Shown here piece after piece: positions 47,401-60,100 of a stretch of 64,000 nt of DNA; the stretch's first letter is position 1; the number at the start of each line of letters is the position of its first letter. The stretch is from Brasenia schreberi (taxonomy: Eukaryota; Streptophyta; Magnoliopsida; Nymphaeales; Cabombaceae), in assembly GCA_036023115.1 (NCBI GenBank), contig JAYKKT010000061.1, positions 11,316,501 to 11,380,500 of the forward strand, given 5' to 3'. Under the pieces are notes generated by a model, which searched no databases, was not told where the DNA came from, and saw nothing but the letters and a program-made list of their open reading frames with translations. Made by a program: the position numbers and the translations under genes.

Positions 47401-47536
47401 CAATAATGAATGATCTAACTTATTGTGAGTTAACTGCTAACATGGCACATGATATGGCTATGTGGAAACAAAGAATCTATGTAGCTGACCCCATATAGTA
47501 TAGGAAAAGGCTTAGTTATTGATGTTGTTGTTGTAG
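44401..47536 (+). mobile_element. RTE-clade LINE nested in the outer element (copy C)
   Basis: This copy runs from the 5' module (AACTCCGCCCATGTAAGGGA at 44401) to GGCTTAGTTATTGATG and TTGTTGTTG at about 47510-47536, in plus orientation, about 3.14 kb. Preserved islands: EN start with LCLQETKWVGEKAKEIED near 44870-44920, RT with QFGFMPGR near 46349-46378 and KAYDRV near 46474, an altered catalytic box VDDIVLV near 46734, and the C-terminal [13 protein letters not shown]. Many stops. The host sequence around the insertion (AAGAATATTATTTGGT / GGAATCTGGTC) suggests an imperfect target-site duplication. Confidence 0.9.
44746..47465 (+). pseudogene. Broken RTE ORF (endonuclease-reverse transcriptase) of copy C
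   Basis: This is the single EN-RT reading frame expected of RTE elements, recognisable over its full length but interrupted by many stops and shifts. The endonuclease start has lost the conserved Trp of the S-W-N motif (reads SLN). The RT catalytic box reads VDD where active relatives have F/YADD. No part could encode an active enzyme. Confidence 0.8.
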
Positions 47537-49309
47537 GAATCTGGTCTTATAAATTTATCAATCCTTATATATTTTAGAGCTTCTTTGATTTTATTTTTTT
47601 AATACGCCGATAGAAATTGCAGTTTATATACTTTTCTGATTTGGCTAACTCTCCTAACTTAATACTATTATATACATTTTCATTAAAAAGCTTATAAAAT
47701 AATTTTTCATCTATTTTGATATCATCATTTACTACTATAATCTTTTAATCCTCATTTTTTATGCACCTAACAAAAATAATATCCTTAGTTTTCTTATCTC
47801 TAGCCTTATCTATCATAAAAATATCTCTTTCACCTTCTTTTGAGTTTAACTTTTTATATAAATCCTTCCAAATTTTAGCTTTTGCTTTACTAACGACCTT
47901 TTTTGCTTATTTCTTTGCTTTCTTATAAGTGTCCCAAGTTTCACTTGTCTTCTTAGCATAATGCAATTTGTAACATGCATTCTTTATCTTGATTTTATCT
48001 TGCCAATTCATTCTACCACCAAACTTCTTTTTGTACTGGTATATGTCTCTTAGATTCACCTGACACATCTTTTACCACTTCTCTAACATGTATAGTCATA
48101 TTGTTTCACATATCAGAAAGTGTACGTACACAATTTCAAGTATCTCTTTGAAGATTTTTCTATTTAAATATATCTTCTTTCTCACATTTAATGCTCCATC
48201 ATCTAGTTCTAATAGTTTTATGCACTCTATTCTTCTTTGTCTACTTTTTACTTGGAAATACATTACTAAAAGTTGATGTTGAGTTAAGCTTTTTTCTGGA
48301 ATTGGCTTGCAATCATTACAACACTATCTATCTTTTTTCTTATAAACAAAATAATCAATTTGTGTTTGCGACAAGCCACTCTTATAAGTAATTAAATGTT
48401 TATCTCGTTTTTTGAAATTTGTATTTGCTATAAAGAGATCAAAAGCTATAGCAAAATTTAAAATCTTTCTATCCTCCTCATTTATATCCCCAAAACCATA
48501 GTTTTCATGAATACCTTGATATCCTAATGCATCTTTACCGACATGCCATTTAATTTTTCTCCTAAACAAATTGTCACCCATTGTGAAATTCTTTGAATTA
48601 CTTTATATAATCCCTCTCAAAAACCTTCTTTATACTATCTTCTAATCCTACTTCGGGTGCATAAGGATAAACTTTATTCAAAACCTATACTCCTAATATG
48701 AACTCAATTTTAAGCCTTTTCATTTCCTTAGTACTATAATTTAAAACTTGCATTCTCAATATCCATTGCTTTTTCTCTCACCCACTTTGTTTCTTATAAA
48801 AATAAAATGTGAATCTTTATTTGAATCATAGTATATATCACCTCCATTTACTTGTCAGTTAATGTTTCGATATTTTAAGTATCAATACAAATCTTATTAT
48901 CTAGGACTAGCTTTCTTATCCCTCACATCCGTCGATGTTGAAAATGCATTGATTCTTGTTTTAACTTATTCACTACATTCGAGCGACGATATAATGAGAC
49001 TAATTTCTTTAATCATACTCGTTCATGATATGAGAAACCTCTCTATAATTGATTCACTACATTTGGGCGAAGATGTAAAGACCATTCATTGCTTACTTTT
49101 CATTGCATTCGGGCTCTACAGTGCGTCACTAAGAGGGAACGTCTCAGTGCAATGTTCATAATTTGTAAAATTTATGACAAATAAATTCGATAAAGTTTAC
49201 GTTGGTTGTCGAAAGCCTAACACAACCTTCTTCTTTTATTCGGGCTTGGAACTGCCCATGGAGGAGTGATTCCTTGCATGGGCAAAGTTGCATGCAAATA
49301 ATACTAACT

Positions 49310-49696
49310 CTTTTTTTTTATGACACAAGCAATACTAACTTATTTGTTTAAATTCCTACCTTTTTAAATTTTTCTTGAATTCTAATGTCTTGGATCCGGG
49401 TTGGTTCGATTCGCCCGATTCTTCAAATCGTTTTTAAAAGCGACTCGATCATAATATATGGTTTTAAAAAATAAAAGGAAAAGAAAAGAAAAGAAAAGGT
49501 CACACTCTACGTGCCAGTCAAAACCTCCCAAACTTCCTTCCGCTCTCTCTCCTTCCCTTCCTATCTCTCCTTAACGCGTCATTGACACACAATCTCTCTC
49601 TCTTGTGACTCCCAAACGCCAAAAACCAACCAATAATTCCTCTGCTCAGTCTCTCTCTCTCTCTCTCCCCCTTGTTTCCCTCTCTAAACACTCTGC

Positions 49697-49748
<52 letters not shown>

Positions 49749-49799
49749 CATGAATTCAACAGACCAACATCGTTAAAAAGCTTGAAGAAGAAAACCCAG
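49310..49799 (+). promoter_or_regulatory. Promoter and CT-rich leader of the ARM-repeat gene
   Basis: An A/G-rich stretch at 49468-49498 is followed by a C/T-rich leader with (CT)n runs at 49650-49668 and 49700-49744. The start codon is 55 bases after the longer run. The frame is open upstream of the ATG but encodes only Ser-Leu repeats, so it is leader and not protein. Confidence 0.6.
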
Positions 49800-51515
49800 A
49801 TGCAGCAAACTCTAGGACCCGGTATTTCCTATACCACCGTTTCAGGGTCGCCGAGCAACTTCACGCCGGAAGAATGCATAGACATCATCACCCATCTCAT
49901 ACCCCTCATCCTATTGAGCGTCGTCTCGGTCAAGTCCTTTGCCGGACGGTGGCAGACGATCCGTTCTCGGCTTGAACACCTCAACTCCTGCATCGCCGCC
50001 GTCGCCCAATCGCCGCATTACGCCGAGAACGCCCTTCTCCGCGAGCTCCTCCCCGGAGTCCTCTCGACGCTAGAACAGACGAGAGAGCTCGTCCAGCAAT
50101 GCACAGCGATGTCGTTCTCCGGGAAACTGCTCACGCAGAGCAATCTGGACATGGTTTCGTTGACGTTGGGGATCCATCTCCGCGACCTCGACGTCCTTCT
50201 CAAGAGCGGGGTCCTAAATCAATCGAACGCCATTGTTCTCTCCTTTCAGTCCGGCCGCGACGACGTTGGGCTATTCGTCCGGGATGCGTTCGCGAGGCTC
50301 CAAATCGGGAGCGTCGAGCACAAGAAGAAGGCGTTGGCATCGCTGATCAAACTGATTGAGGACGACGACAAGAACGCGGCGGAGATCGCCGGAACCGGCG
50401 ATCTCCACCACTTGGTCCAGCTTTTGGATTCCGCACACACGGGGGTTCGTGAACAGGCAGCGATGGCGGTCGCCGCTCTGTCTAGGACGGCAGTTGGCCG
50501 GCAGGGGTTGTTCATGGAGGGAGTATTGGGGCCGTTGATCCGGCTGCTAGATTCCGGCACGCTTTCGGCGAAGGAGAGCGCCGGAACGGCAATAGAATTG
50601 CTCACGGCGGATTCCGACAACGCGTGGGCCGTCTCGGCCTACGGTGGCGTTACCGCTCTGTTGCGTGCATGCCGGTCCGGCTCGCCGGCTGTAATGGCTC
50701 GTTGCGCCGGCGCGTTGAAGAACGTAGCCGCCGTTTGGGAGATGAGGAAGAGCTTAATCGAGGAGGGAGCCGTGCCGGAGCTGCTGGCTCTCGTCAGTTC
50801 GGGCACCGGCTCGGCTCAGGAGCATGCTGCCGAGTGCTTGAGCTCTCTCGCGGTCTCCGACGAAGGCGCCCGTTGTGCAATCGTTACCGGAGGCGGTGTG
50901 CCAACCATTCTCCGACTCCTTGACGAGCCGACAACGAGCCTTCGAGCCCAAGAAGTCGTAGTCAAAGTCATGTTTAGCCTTAGCTGCTCAGCTTCCTCCG
51001 CTGCTTCTCTCAGATCCACCCCAGCATTTCTTAGAAAACTCGCGGAAATTCTCAAATTCGGCAGCTCGCCGGCGATGATGACGCTAGCTGCTTCCACCGT
51101 ATTTAATCTTTCGTTCTGCGAAGAGAGCAAGCGCGCACTTGGTGAAGCCGGCTGCATTGTGCCATTGGTGAAGCTGCTCGAGTCGAAGCCTAGTCCAGTT
51201 CAGGAAGCCGCAGCTCAGGCGCTGTCTTCCCTGCTCGAAGTTCCGGCCAATAGGAAAGAATTCATTAAGGACGACAAGATTCTAGCGCGGCTTGTTCAAT
51301 TGCTTGATCCAAACAATGACATTGTCCCCAAGAAGTACCCTCTCTCGGTTCTGCTCGTCCTCTCGTCGAGCCGGACCTGCCGGAAGAAGATGGCTTCCGC
51401 TGGTGCCTGCCAATACCTGCAGTACTTGGCTGATATGGACGTCACCGCAGCCAAGAAGATACTCCGCCGGATATCCGGCAACCGGCTCCGGGATATCTTC
51501 ACTTGGGGAGAGTAA
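49800..51515 (+). CDS. ARM-repeat protein, DUF7032-type N terminus, intronless
   Basis: A single open frame of 571 codons starts at MQQTLGPGIS. Residues ~22-140 are a helical N-terminal domain (ITHLIPLILLSVVSVKSF, then WQTIRSRLEHLNSC) of the type found in plant ARM proteins of the At2g05810/At5g50900 kind (DUF7032 by recollection). From about residue 171 to 560 runs a series of armadillo repeats with the usual 'LVQLLDS...REQAAMAVAALS' pattern. No U-box, kinase or membrane segment was seen. ARM repeats are protein-binding surfaces; the partner and pathway are unknown. Length fits the family (about 550-580). The coding region is much GC-richer than its surroundings, and it is flanked on the left by a retrotransposon only ~500 bp away. 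I chose ATG 49800 because the upstream extension is a microsatellite. Confidence 0.92.
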   Translation: MQQTLGPGISYTTVSGSPSNFTPEECIDIITHLIPLILLSVVSVKSFAGRWQTIRSRLEHLNSCIAAVAQSPHYAENALLRELLPGVLSTLEQTRELVQQCTAMSFSGKLLTQSNLDMVSLTLGIHLRDLDVLLKSGVLNQSNAIVLSFQSGRDDVGLFVRDAFARLQIGSVEHKKKALASLIKLIEDDDKNAAEIAGTGDLHHLVQLLDSAHTGVREQAAMAVAALSRTAVGRQGLFMEGVLGPLIRLLDSGTLSAKESAGTAIELLTADSDNAWAVSAYGGVTALLRACRSGSPAVMARCAGALKNVAAVWEMRKSLIEEGAVPELLALVSSGTGSAQEHAAECLSSLAVSDEGARCAIVTGGGVPTILRLLDEPTTSLRAQEVVVKVMFSLSCSASSAASLRSTPAFLRKLAEILKFGSSPAMMTLAASTVFNLSFCEESKRALGEAGCIVPLVKLLESKPSPVQEAAAQALSSLLEVPANRKEFIKDDKILARLVQLLDPNNDIVPKKYPLSVLLVLSSSRTCRKKMASAGACQYLQYLADMDVTAAKKILRRISGNRLRDIFTWGE

Positions 51516-52330
51516 CCAACTCCCGTAGGTACATCCATACCTACTCATTTCAGTTTAATGGAGTTACTTCTAGTTGAGCAAGGCCTCGCCAAGTCAGGCG
51601 TTCGATTCCAATGGGCACCACTCTATTCGAGAGCCCTCGACCGTCCGGTCGAGGATGTTAGCTCGCCATTAGGTCTCACCTCCAGGATGCGGTTTGCTCG
51701 GATAGGAAAGCAACAACAGATCAAATTTAGCAGAATTGTTACTTAACAGTGTGTTTGAATTAGTTATTTCTTGTGAATGAGATGAAATCTTAAAATGGGT
51801 ATTGGAATTTTGGATTTGCAGGGGGGGAATCCGAAGCTTCTAACTGTCATGGACGAAGGAGGGGGGAAGATTGGATCTCCAAAACATAACAAGACAAAAA
51901 AAATACAAAAATATATATACTTGTTACACAGAGCAGAGGTAATTGAGTTAGGGAATAAATGGCTCCTTTGTGCTAATATAATATATATTGTTGTTGCTTT
52001 TATTATGCCGTGCATTGGAAAAGAATGGTGATGCAGATTTTTTTAGGATTGTATCCCACCTTCTGTTTTTGAACCATAGTTCTTGGAGTTGCAGAGCCAG
52101 AGAGCGAGAGTGATGATCATGGTTTCTGTCCATCTTTGTTTCTCGTTCTGCTGTTTAACTTGGTCTCATTGTATATGGATTGTAATGAAATCGTTGCATA
52201 TGAGAAAGCCATGAGTTTTTTGTTTTGGCTTGTGTTCTTTTGTTTTTTGTATTGAATGGGAGGCTTTATCATGTAAGAAGAAAATCAGATTGTTCCTTTT
52301 GGTGGCATGATTTAGCTTGTCCTCTTCACA
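51516..52330 (+). other. 3' UTR and downstream region of the ARM gene
   Basis: Likely 3' UTR with a possible poly(A) signal AATGAAATC near 52180. A G-run at 51820 (GCAGGGGGGG) follows a weak acceptor-like TTTGCAG, so a 3' UTR intron is possible. No further ORF is supported. Confidence 0.45.
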
Positions 52331-53290
52331 AGCTTCTCTCTCCCCCCCCCCTCACACGCACACAGAGGCAATGCGTGTGTGTGTGAGAGAGAGAGAGATT
52401 TTGTGCATAGATTCTGTGATGAAATTTCTGCTGAAGCCTTCTGATTGATATAGAATGATGCAGAGTATTTTGTTGAACCCCATCAACTCTGTGATGTCAT
52501 GGCTGCTATGGCCTGTGTGTGTGTCCATTAACAACATGGGTTTTCTGATTCACTCTGTCTACGAAACTTGTTGATTCTCAAAAGCCATCCGGGCTTGTGC
52601 GGTCCCTCCTTCGTAAGACCCGACCCATCGTTGACGGGGATTGGTCTTTGCATATGGGCGATACGAAACTAGACCCGTCTATGATCTAACCGCCATTAGG
52701 GCCTGGGCAAGGCAAACCTAACTGGGTTCGGCCCGGTCAACGGGTTCCTCATCTGTGAGAGGAATCTTATTGGGCTCCGTGAGGTTGATGGGAATGGAAG
52801 GGGCGGGTGGTGGTGGCGCGAAGCAAAGGAAGACCGGTAAGAAACCAAAAGGGTTCTGGTGGCGCGTCTTTGCACCTTGTAATCTATAACGTTGACCCCA
52901 CAAAGCCAATATCCATGTGCTTTGTGGGCCCACCTGCACATGGAGGAAGCCTTTCCCTGCAACATCTCATTCTCCCCCTCCGCCTCACCTTGACACGAAT
53001 AAATGGACACGAGACACGATGTCGAATGTGACGAACATGAGCCGAAGTGCATGAATTGGACACGTGACACTGTATTGCGCAGTCTCCATCTGTGGCTTCC
53101 TTTTCCTCCTCCTCTTTTGTGGGTGTTGTTGGTGTGGGGAGGAGCTTTCCTTAGAAGCGCGGTGAGGAAAGCATTGAAGGAAACTGAAGCAGCAAGCTGT
53201 AAAGGGCCCCTCCATCATTGCAATGCCATGAACTGTGAACCTACTACACTGTTTAGTCTGTTATGTGCCCCTCCACCCGCACCGCCCCCC
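52331..53290. other. Intergenic DNA, nothing recognised
   Basis: TG/GA repeat at 52370-52400. GC-richer around 52600-53200 with overlapping short frames on both strands, none resembling a known protein. Confidence 0.45.
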
Positions 53291-53294
53291 CCCT

Positions 53295-53331
<37 letters not shown>

Positions 53332-53345
53332 ATATATATATATAA
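53291..53345. repeat. CT/TA compound microsatellite
   Basis: (C)n and (CT)n at 53286-53322, then CTAT and (TA)n to 53345. Confidence 0.95.
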
Positions 53346-53518
53346 ACCAGATTTTTCCAACCACTAACATTGCTTACTCGTATTCGATTATTGTTTTTGG
53401 ATTACATAAGTTTAATTTTAAAACATATAAAAGTATTTGAAAAATGACGAATATCTCTGAGATTCATGTTACCAACAAGTGATAGTTAGGTGTTATTGAG
53501 CAGCATTAGTAGTAGATA

Positions 53519-53525
53519 GGATCCA

Positions 53526-53608
<83 letters not shown>
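53519..53608. repeat. (TA)n microsatellite with GGATCCAATCAC flank
   Basis: GGATCCAATCAC at 53519-53530 leads into ~75 bp of pure TA to 53607. The same flank precedes the TA run at 60807, and its inverse adjoins the palindrome near 5252. Confidence 0.95.
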
Positions 53609-53609
<1 letters not shown>

Positions 53610-55685
53610 CATGGGGTTGTGATTAGATGGTACTATTATACCTATTGAAGTAGTAGTCATTTCAGGTTCCAATGCTAAAACTGCCAGCATTCTCGTGTTT
53701 CGGGTTTTGCTTTTATATTCATGTCAAAATAAGTTGACTTGATGCCAGTGGCTTTTTTCTTATATGTTTTGGGTTAGTGGAGTACATAGATCTTCAAATC
53801 GTGTTCATGTTGGGGTTTCGTGTAGTATCTGAAATTGCTGGGTGGCCGAGGGGGAGGGCATGACAGAAAAGCAAAAGCTCCAGTCACAAGAAGCTCAACC
53901 ACCCAACAAAATCGGGTGGGTGGGTCCACGGGACTCTTGAGGCACACCGGATTCCCAAAAGAAAACATTGGAGGCCCAAAGGAGGAGGATCATTGTTTTT
54001 GGTGGATATGACCAAATTAATTCTTCAGGATCCGATTTGGAATTTTTTAGTATGATCTCCTAACCATGGTTGTAAAACATTGCTATCGAAGTCGACCCAA
54101 GTCAAGCAAACTGGGTTTTCTCATGGCTGGTCTCACTAGATTCTTGCTTGTGTGTGGCTCATCCCATTGGCTCTTCGAACCAAACACGAGTCACACATTT
54201 CGCCATGCACATATTACCCTGTCCTATGGATGTGTGTGTATATATATGTATGTATGTAGTGTGAGTGTTTGTGTACGTGAAGGGAAACCCGACGTGTTCT
54301 CAACTGGTCCTGCAAGGTTCGAACCAAAGCTGAAATGAGCTCAGCACGAGCCAAGCAGCCTGTGTCAAGTAGGTAAGGTATGGGGACTTGGAATTGAAAA
54401 CCCAAGTGGGGAATGGCTCTACCGGCTCTTCTCTTTAAATGGGGATGGGCCGTTTATTTTAGTTGTGCAGTCACTGCAAACCCTAACTGCAAGTCTGAAA
54501 CCATGGAAAATAATGGCACGATCGGGTCACCTCTTGTCTTATTGTCTTTTGTTAAAAGACAAAAGAATTAACAAATAAATTAAATAAAGGAAGGACCATC
54601 CCTGCCATGAGAAAACCCAGCCGTCATAGCCTCTACTGTAGGTTCGGCAATTTCGGTGGACAAAACAGAGTTTCCGTTTCGTGTCTATCTGTTCTTGACA
54701 CGAAGCCGAGATGACATGACACAAATACAACTGAAACAAGAAACCCAACACTAACACGACCCAAAAGGTCTCTGAAATAAATGTAAATGAAGTGATTCTC
54801 CAAGCCTTGCCAAGATCTTGGTTTGGATAAGGTTGGGTCTTTTAGGGTTGATATGTTCGACTCCAGCAACCTTCGGATCGGATCCGTTAGTGGGTTTACC
54901 AAGTCTAAACTCTAATAATGTTGGAACGGTATCAAGGTATAGTTTCTAGTCTGTTGGGTAGGTGCGCATTAATCATAGTGCGTAGTGAAAGGTTGATAGT
55001 AATGAGCATTTGCTTCTGTAGAAGCAACTCATGGCTCTCTTTTTGTCAGCTACATTGAAGGAATATACTGCAGCTTTGATCTTCCGGCCATCATATGTTC
55101 ATCCTGCCAAAAGGGATCCAAAGCTTTTCATGGGTCAATACTGACCCGGATCATCACTTTTTGATGAATAGTCTAGTACTTTGAGCTTGGGACCCAGATC
55201 CAAATAGTTACCCACACTGGATCTATTTTCTCTCGAACCAGACTCGAACTGCCCCAATAACTAGCCGAACTGGAATGAGGGGACTGGAACAAAAAATAAC
55301 CGGAACAGAGGATCCTCGTTGTTCGGTTGGTTCCACCTATGAAGGGACTGAACCAACGCAAAATCTTCTAGGCTTCCAAATGAACATAAGCCAGGTTGCA
55401 TGAGATGAACATGGGTTGCTCATCAAACTTGGAATTTTATCTTTTTAATTATTAACATTTCATTAAAAACTGAGAGTCCTCAGAATTAATTACGAACTTG
55501 GGATTCCAAAATTAAGACTGACTGTATCTGTACCGACTAAATTAGTTTGTTAAATTTTAACTCACATACACCGATATATTCTATACATATTTAATAAGTC
55601 TTATATAAGCTAAGCTGAACCTAGAGATGTTAATACAGGCCGGGGAAATGGGCTGGGCCGGCCCAGCCCTTGGAGGGTTGTGAGC
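53610..55685. other. Intergenic DNA with a GGTTCC-rich block
   Basis: A GAACC/GGTTCC-rich stretch lies at 55190-55365 (TCGAACCAGACTCGAACTG, GTTCGGTTGGTTCC). A TG/TA run lies at 54228-54265. No supported gene. Confidence 0.45.
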
Positions 55686-55695
55686 CAGGCTCATT

Positions 55696-55995
<300 letters not shown>

Positions 55996-56021
55996 TATGT
56001 ATGTATGTATATATATAAGCA

Positions 56022-56219
56022 CCCTCTCATGCTAAACTCTACTAGATAATTTGTGTTATTTGTGCAATCGCACAGCATGCTACCCATCAATATTGACATG
56101 AGGATCAATACCATTGCATTAAAGGTGCATTAAATATGACACAGAAAGGTACCTTGATCACACTATATAATTGATTGCATGAACATCATCTCTAATATGA
56201 GAGACTATCTAGACTCTCT
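56022..56219. mobile_element. MITE-like element (copy 4, inverted)
   Basis: CTCTCATGCTAAACTCTACT at the left and GAGACTATCTAGACTCTC at the right. The middle 'catcaatattgacatgaggatcaat' matches the reverse complement of the 28194-28415 copy almost word for word. (CA)n starts ten bases after the right end. Confidence 0.65.
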
Positions 56220-56227
56220 ATGTGTAT

Positions 56228-56266
<39 letters not shown>

Positions 56267-57142
56267 ACCTGACCCATTGGGCTAGGAGGGCCAGTTGGGT
56301 TACTGTATGTATCAGTGCTTACTGTATGATACACATTATATAGATCCTATTGCACACTATTTGTAATATAAAACTTTAATTTACTGGAAATGTCCTTCGT
56401 GTCATTAGATTCGATGGCACGTCCCACTATATAAAGAGTGTCATATCTAGAATTTTAGATATTTTTTTTTTTATCTTTTATGTAAGTATTTTCTTTGCTT
56501 TCTCTCTCTTTACTAAATGCATAATCCCTTTTGGTGCATAATCGTTCATGAACAAGTGTTTGATTGGCATGATTCATGATAGAGATTTGAATTAAAAAGT
56601 ATCATAATTGTACTCTTCCACACTATATATATTTTTATTTTATCACTTCAATCATTCATCTCAAAGATTGAACGTAATAATTGTTTATGTATTATTATGC
56701 ATAGAAATACATAATGCCTTGAAAATTACCTCTTTTTCTCTTTCTCTCTCTCTCTCTCTATATATACAAACAGAGAGTAAAAAGTCCATACTCAATACTC
56801 AATCGTACTCGCTGACTCATTTTTCATGCTTTCATCATTTCAACCATTGGCGACCACCTTACACTACTAATCCATTGTCCAAAACCTCCTTTACCAGTCA
56901 AAACCATCATCATCACAATAAAAAACATTAATAAAACCACAAAACCATCTATATATAAAAATACTTAGGTTTTTTAGGAGTTTTTGGTTATGCAGTGACA
57001 ATTTTGATCGATGTAAGGCAATTTAAGATAGCGAATAAATAGTGAAAGGTAATCAAAAGCAGTGGCCGGTGGTTGAAATGATAAAACCATACAAAACGAG
57101 TCATTGAGTATTGAGTATGAACTATATATATATATATATATA
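56220..57142. other. Intergenic DNA with CA, CT and TA runs
   Basis: (CA)n(TA)n at 56229-56266, (CT)n(TA)n at 56738-56766 and a (TA)n at 57123-57141 into which the LINE inserted. The plus-strand frame at 56608-56931 is low-complexity and not supported as a gene. Confidence 0.5.
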
Positions 57143-60100
57143 CAACAACAACAACTAAGCCTTTTCCCATACTAGATGGGGTCGGCTACATGGATTCTTT
57201 GTTTCCACAGATCCCTATTGTGTGCCATGTTAGCAGTTAACTCCCAATAAGCTAGATCATTCTTTATTGTTTCTTTCCAATACTTTTGTGGTCGTCCTCT
57301 ACCTCTTTTAATACTTTCCAAATTTAGTTTTTCTAACCTTCTTACCGGTTCTTCTTTTGATCTTCTTTCTATATGTCCAAACCATCTTAAACGATGTTCT
57401 CTCATTTTATCCTCTATTGGTGCCACTCCTAATTTGTTTCTAATAACCTCATTATGTATACGGTCTTTTCTTGTATGACCACTCATCCATCTCAACATCT
57501 TCATTTCTGTCACAGACATCTTTTGTACATGTTGATGATTAACTGCCTAACACTCAGAACCATAAAACATGGCAGGCCTAATTGCTGCTCTATAATATTT
57601 ACCTTTTAATTTTAATGGTATCTTCTTATCACAAAGAATACCTGATGCTCCTCTCCATTTTAACCGACCAGCATTAATTCTATGTGTAACATCTCCATCA
57701 ATTCTTCCATCACTTTGAAAAATTGACCCTAGGTATTTAAAACCTTTCTTTTGGGGAATGCAATGTGTGCCAATTTTAATTTCTATGTCCTCTGAAGTAG
57801 CCAAATGATCAAACTTACATTCCATATATTCTGTCTTTGTTCTACTAAGTCGGAGGCCTTTGTTTTCTAATGTTTCTCTCCATAGTTCCAATTTTCTATT
57901 AACTTTTTCCTTAGACTCCTCCACTAATACAATGTCATCTGCAAATAACATACACCAAGGTACTTCATCTTGAATATGTTTTGTTAACTCATCCATCACC
58001 ATTATAAATAAGTATGGACTTAAAGTTGATCCTTGATGTAACCAATATTAACTTCAAAGAAGTCTGTCGTTCCTTCATGAGTCCTCACACATGTTTTTGC
58101 ACCAACATACATGTCTCTTACAAGGTTAATATATGTCAATGGGATACCTCTTTTTTCCAAAGTTCTCCAAAGAACCTCCCTCGGTACCCTATCATAAGCT
58201 TTTTCTAGATCAATAAATATCATGTGAAGGTCTTTCTTTTTTGCTCTAAAATATTTCATAAGACATCTCAAAAGGTGAATCGCTTCAATAGTAGATCTAC
58301 CAGGCATAAATCCAAATTGGTTCTCTGTTGTACTTGATACTTGTCTTAACCTACGTTCAATAATTCTTTCCCATAATGTCATAGTATGACTCATTAACTT
58401 GATACCTCGATAATTCGCACAATTTTGAATGTCTCCCTTGTTCTTATATACGGGAATAAGTGTACTTGCTCTCCATTCCTCAGGCATCTTTTGGTTTTTC
58501 TATATTTCATTAAATAGTCTTGTGAGCCAAGTGATTCCTATTTCTCCTAGTATTTTCCAAACTTCTATAGGAATATTATCTGGTCCTACCGATTTACCAC
58601 TCTTCATATGTTTAAGAGCCTCTTTCACTTCATTCTTTTGAATACGTCGGTAGAAATTGTGGTTTATATACTTTTCTGACTTGGCTAAATCTCCTAAACT
58701 AATACTAACATCTTTATTTTCATTAAAAAGATTATAAAAATAGTTTTTCCATCTATTTCTTATATCATCATTTGCCACTAGAATTTTTTCATCTTCGTCT
58801 TTTATGCATCTAACATAATTAAGATCTTTAGTTTTCTTATCTCTAGCCCTAGCTATCCTAAAAATATCTCTTTCACCCTCTTTTGAGTTGAGTTTTTTAT
58901 ATAGGTCCTCCCAAATCTTAGCTTTTGCTTCACTAACGGCCTTTTTTGCTTCCTTCTTTGCTTTCTTATAAGCTTCTAAAGTTTCACTAGTTTTCTTAGC
59001 ATAATGTAATTTGTAACATGCCCTCTTTGCCTTGATTTTATTTTGTACTACTTCACTCCACCACCAAGCTTCTTTTTGTGCCGGTACACCTCCCTTAGAT
59101 ACCCCTAACACATCTTTCGCCACTTTCCTAATATGTATAGCCATATTGTTCCACATATCACAGGGTGTGCCAACATAATTCCAAACATCTCCTTGAAGGA
59201 CTTTCTGTTTAAATATATCTTCTTTATCGCTTTTGAGGTTCCACCATTTAGTCCGAATAGCTCGATGCACTCTTTTCTTCTTTGTCCATTTTTTTATTTG
59301 TAAATCCATAATTAAAAGTCGATGTTGGGTGGTTAAGCTTTCTCCTGGAATTACCTTACAATCTTTACAACACGCTCTATCTTTTTTTCTACAAATAAAG
59401 TAATCAATTTGTGTTTGTGATAAGCTACTCTTATAAGTAATTAAATGTTCATCTCGTTTTTTGAAGATTGTATTGACTATAAAGAGATCAAATGACATAG
59501 CAAAATTTAAAATCTCCCTACCTTCCTCGTTTATATCCCCATAACCAAAATTTCCATGAATCCCTTGATATCCTAATGCCTCTTTACCGACATGTCCATT
59601 TAAATCTCCTCCTAAACAAATCATCTCCCTTTGTGGAATCTTTTGAAATACCTTATCTAACTCTTCCCAAAAAACTGTCTTTATACTATCTTCTAGTCCT
59701 ACTTGGGGTGCGTAAGCACAAACTATATTCAAAACCTCTGCTCCTAACACTAATTTCAATGTCATGATTCGGTCACCATATCGGTGTATGTCTACTACAC
59801 TCTCCTTTAAATCTTTATTTATGAGAATACCAACTCCGTTTCGAGCCTTTTCTTTACCTGAGTACCATAATTTAAAACCTGTATCCTCTATCTCCTTTGC
59901 TTTTTCTCCAACCCATTTTCTCTCTTGTAAACATAGAATATGAATCTTTCTCCGAATCATAGTATCTACCACCTCCATTAGCTTACCCGATAATGTTCCG
60001 ATATTCCAAGAACCAATACGAATCTTATTATCTAGGACTAGCTTCCTTACCCCCCGCATCCGTCCATAATCAAAATGCGAAGACCCTCTCTGAAAATTTT

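Larger units (their letters stand above)
43007..49290 (-). mobile_element. RTE-clade LINE split by a nested copy (outer element)
   Basis: The outer, minus-strand element has its 3' end at 43007 (CAACAACTAACC, matching (TTG)n in sense) and its 5' module at 49160-49290. It is interrupted at 44400/47537 by a plus-strand copy. Its two parts are collinear with the 57-60 kb copy: the RT C-terminal half is 43007-44400 and the EN plus linker half is 47537-49290. A 16-bp target-site duplication flanks it: CATACAAATAATATTA (42991-43006) and CATGCAAATAATACTA (49291-49306), with two mismatches. Endonuclease motifs such as GYQGIHENYGFGDINEE and SQTQIDYF survive at 48324-48581, but all long frames are broken. 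Confidence 0.9.

Noticed and set aside
50246..51157. Minus-strand and alternate-frame ORFs within the ARM gene
   Set aside because: They are shadow frames of a GC-rich coding region. The ARM frame explains the sequence with clear repeats.
51558..51710. GTTCGATTCC box B-like segment after the ARM gene
   Set aside because: No convincing box A at the right distance and no second copy in the window. It lies in the likely 3' UTR.
53003..53440. 145-codon plus-strand frame with a Pro-rich then Ser-Leu end
   Set aside because: The end is a microsatellite and the front part matches no family. Overlapping frames on the other strand are equally open.
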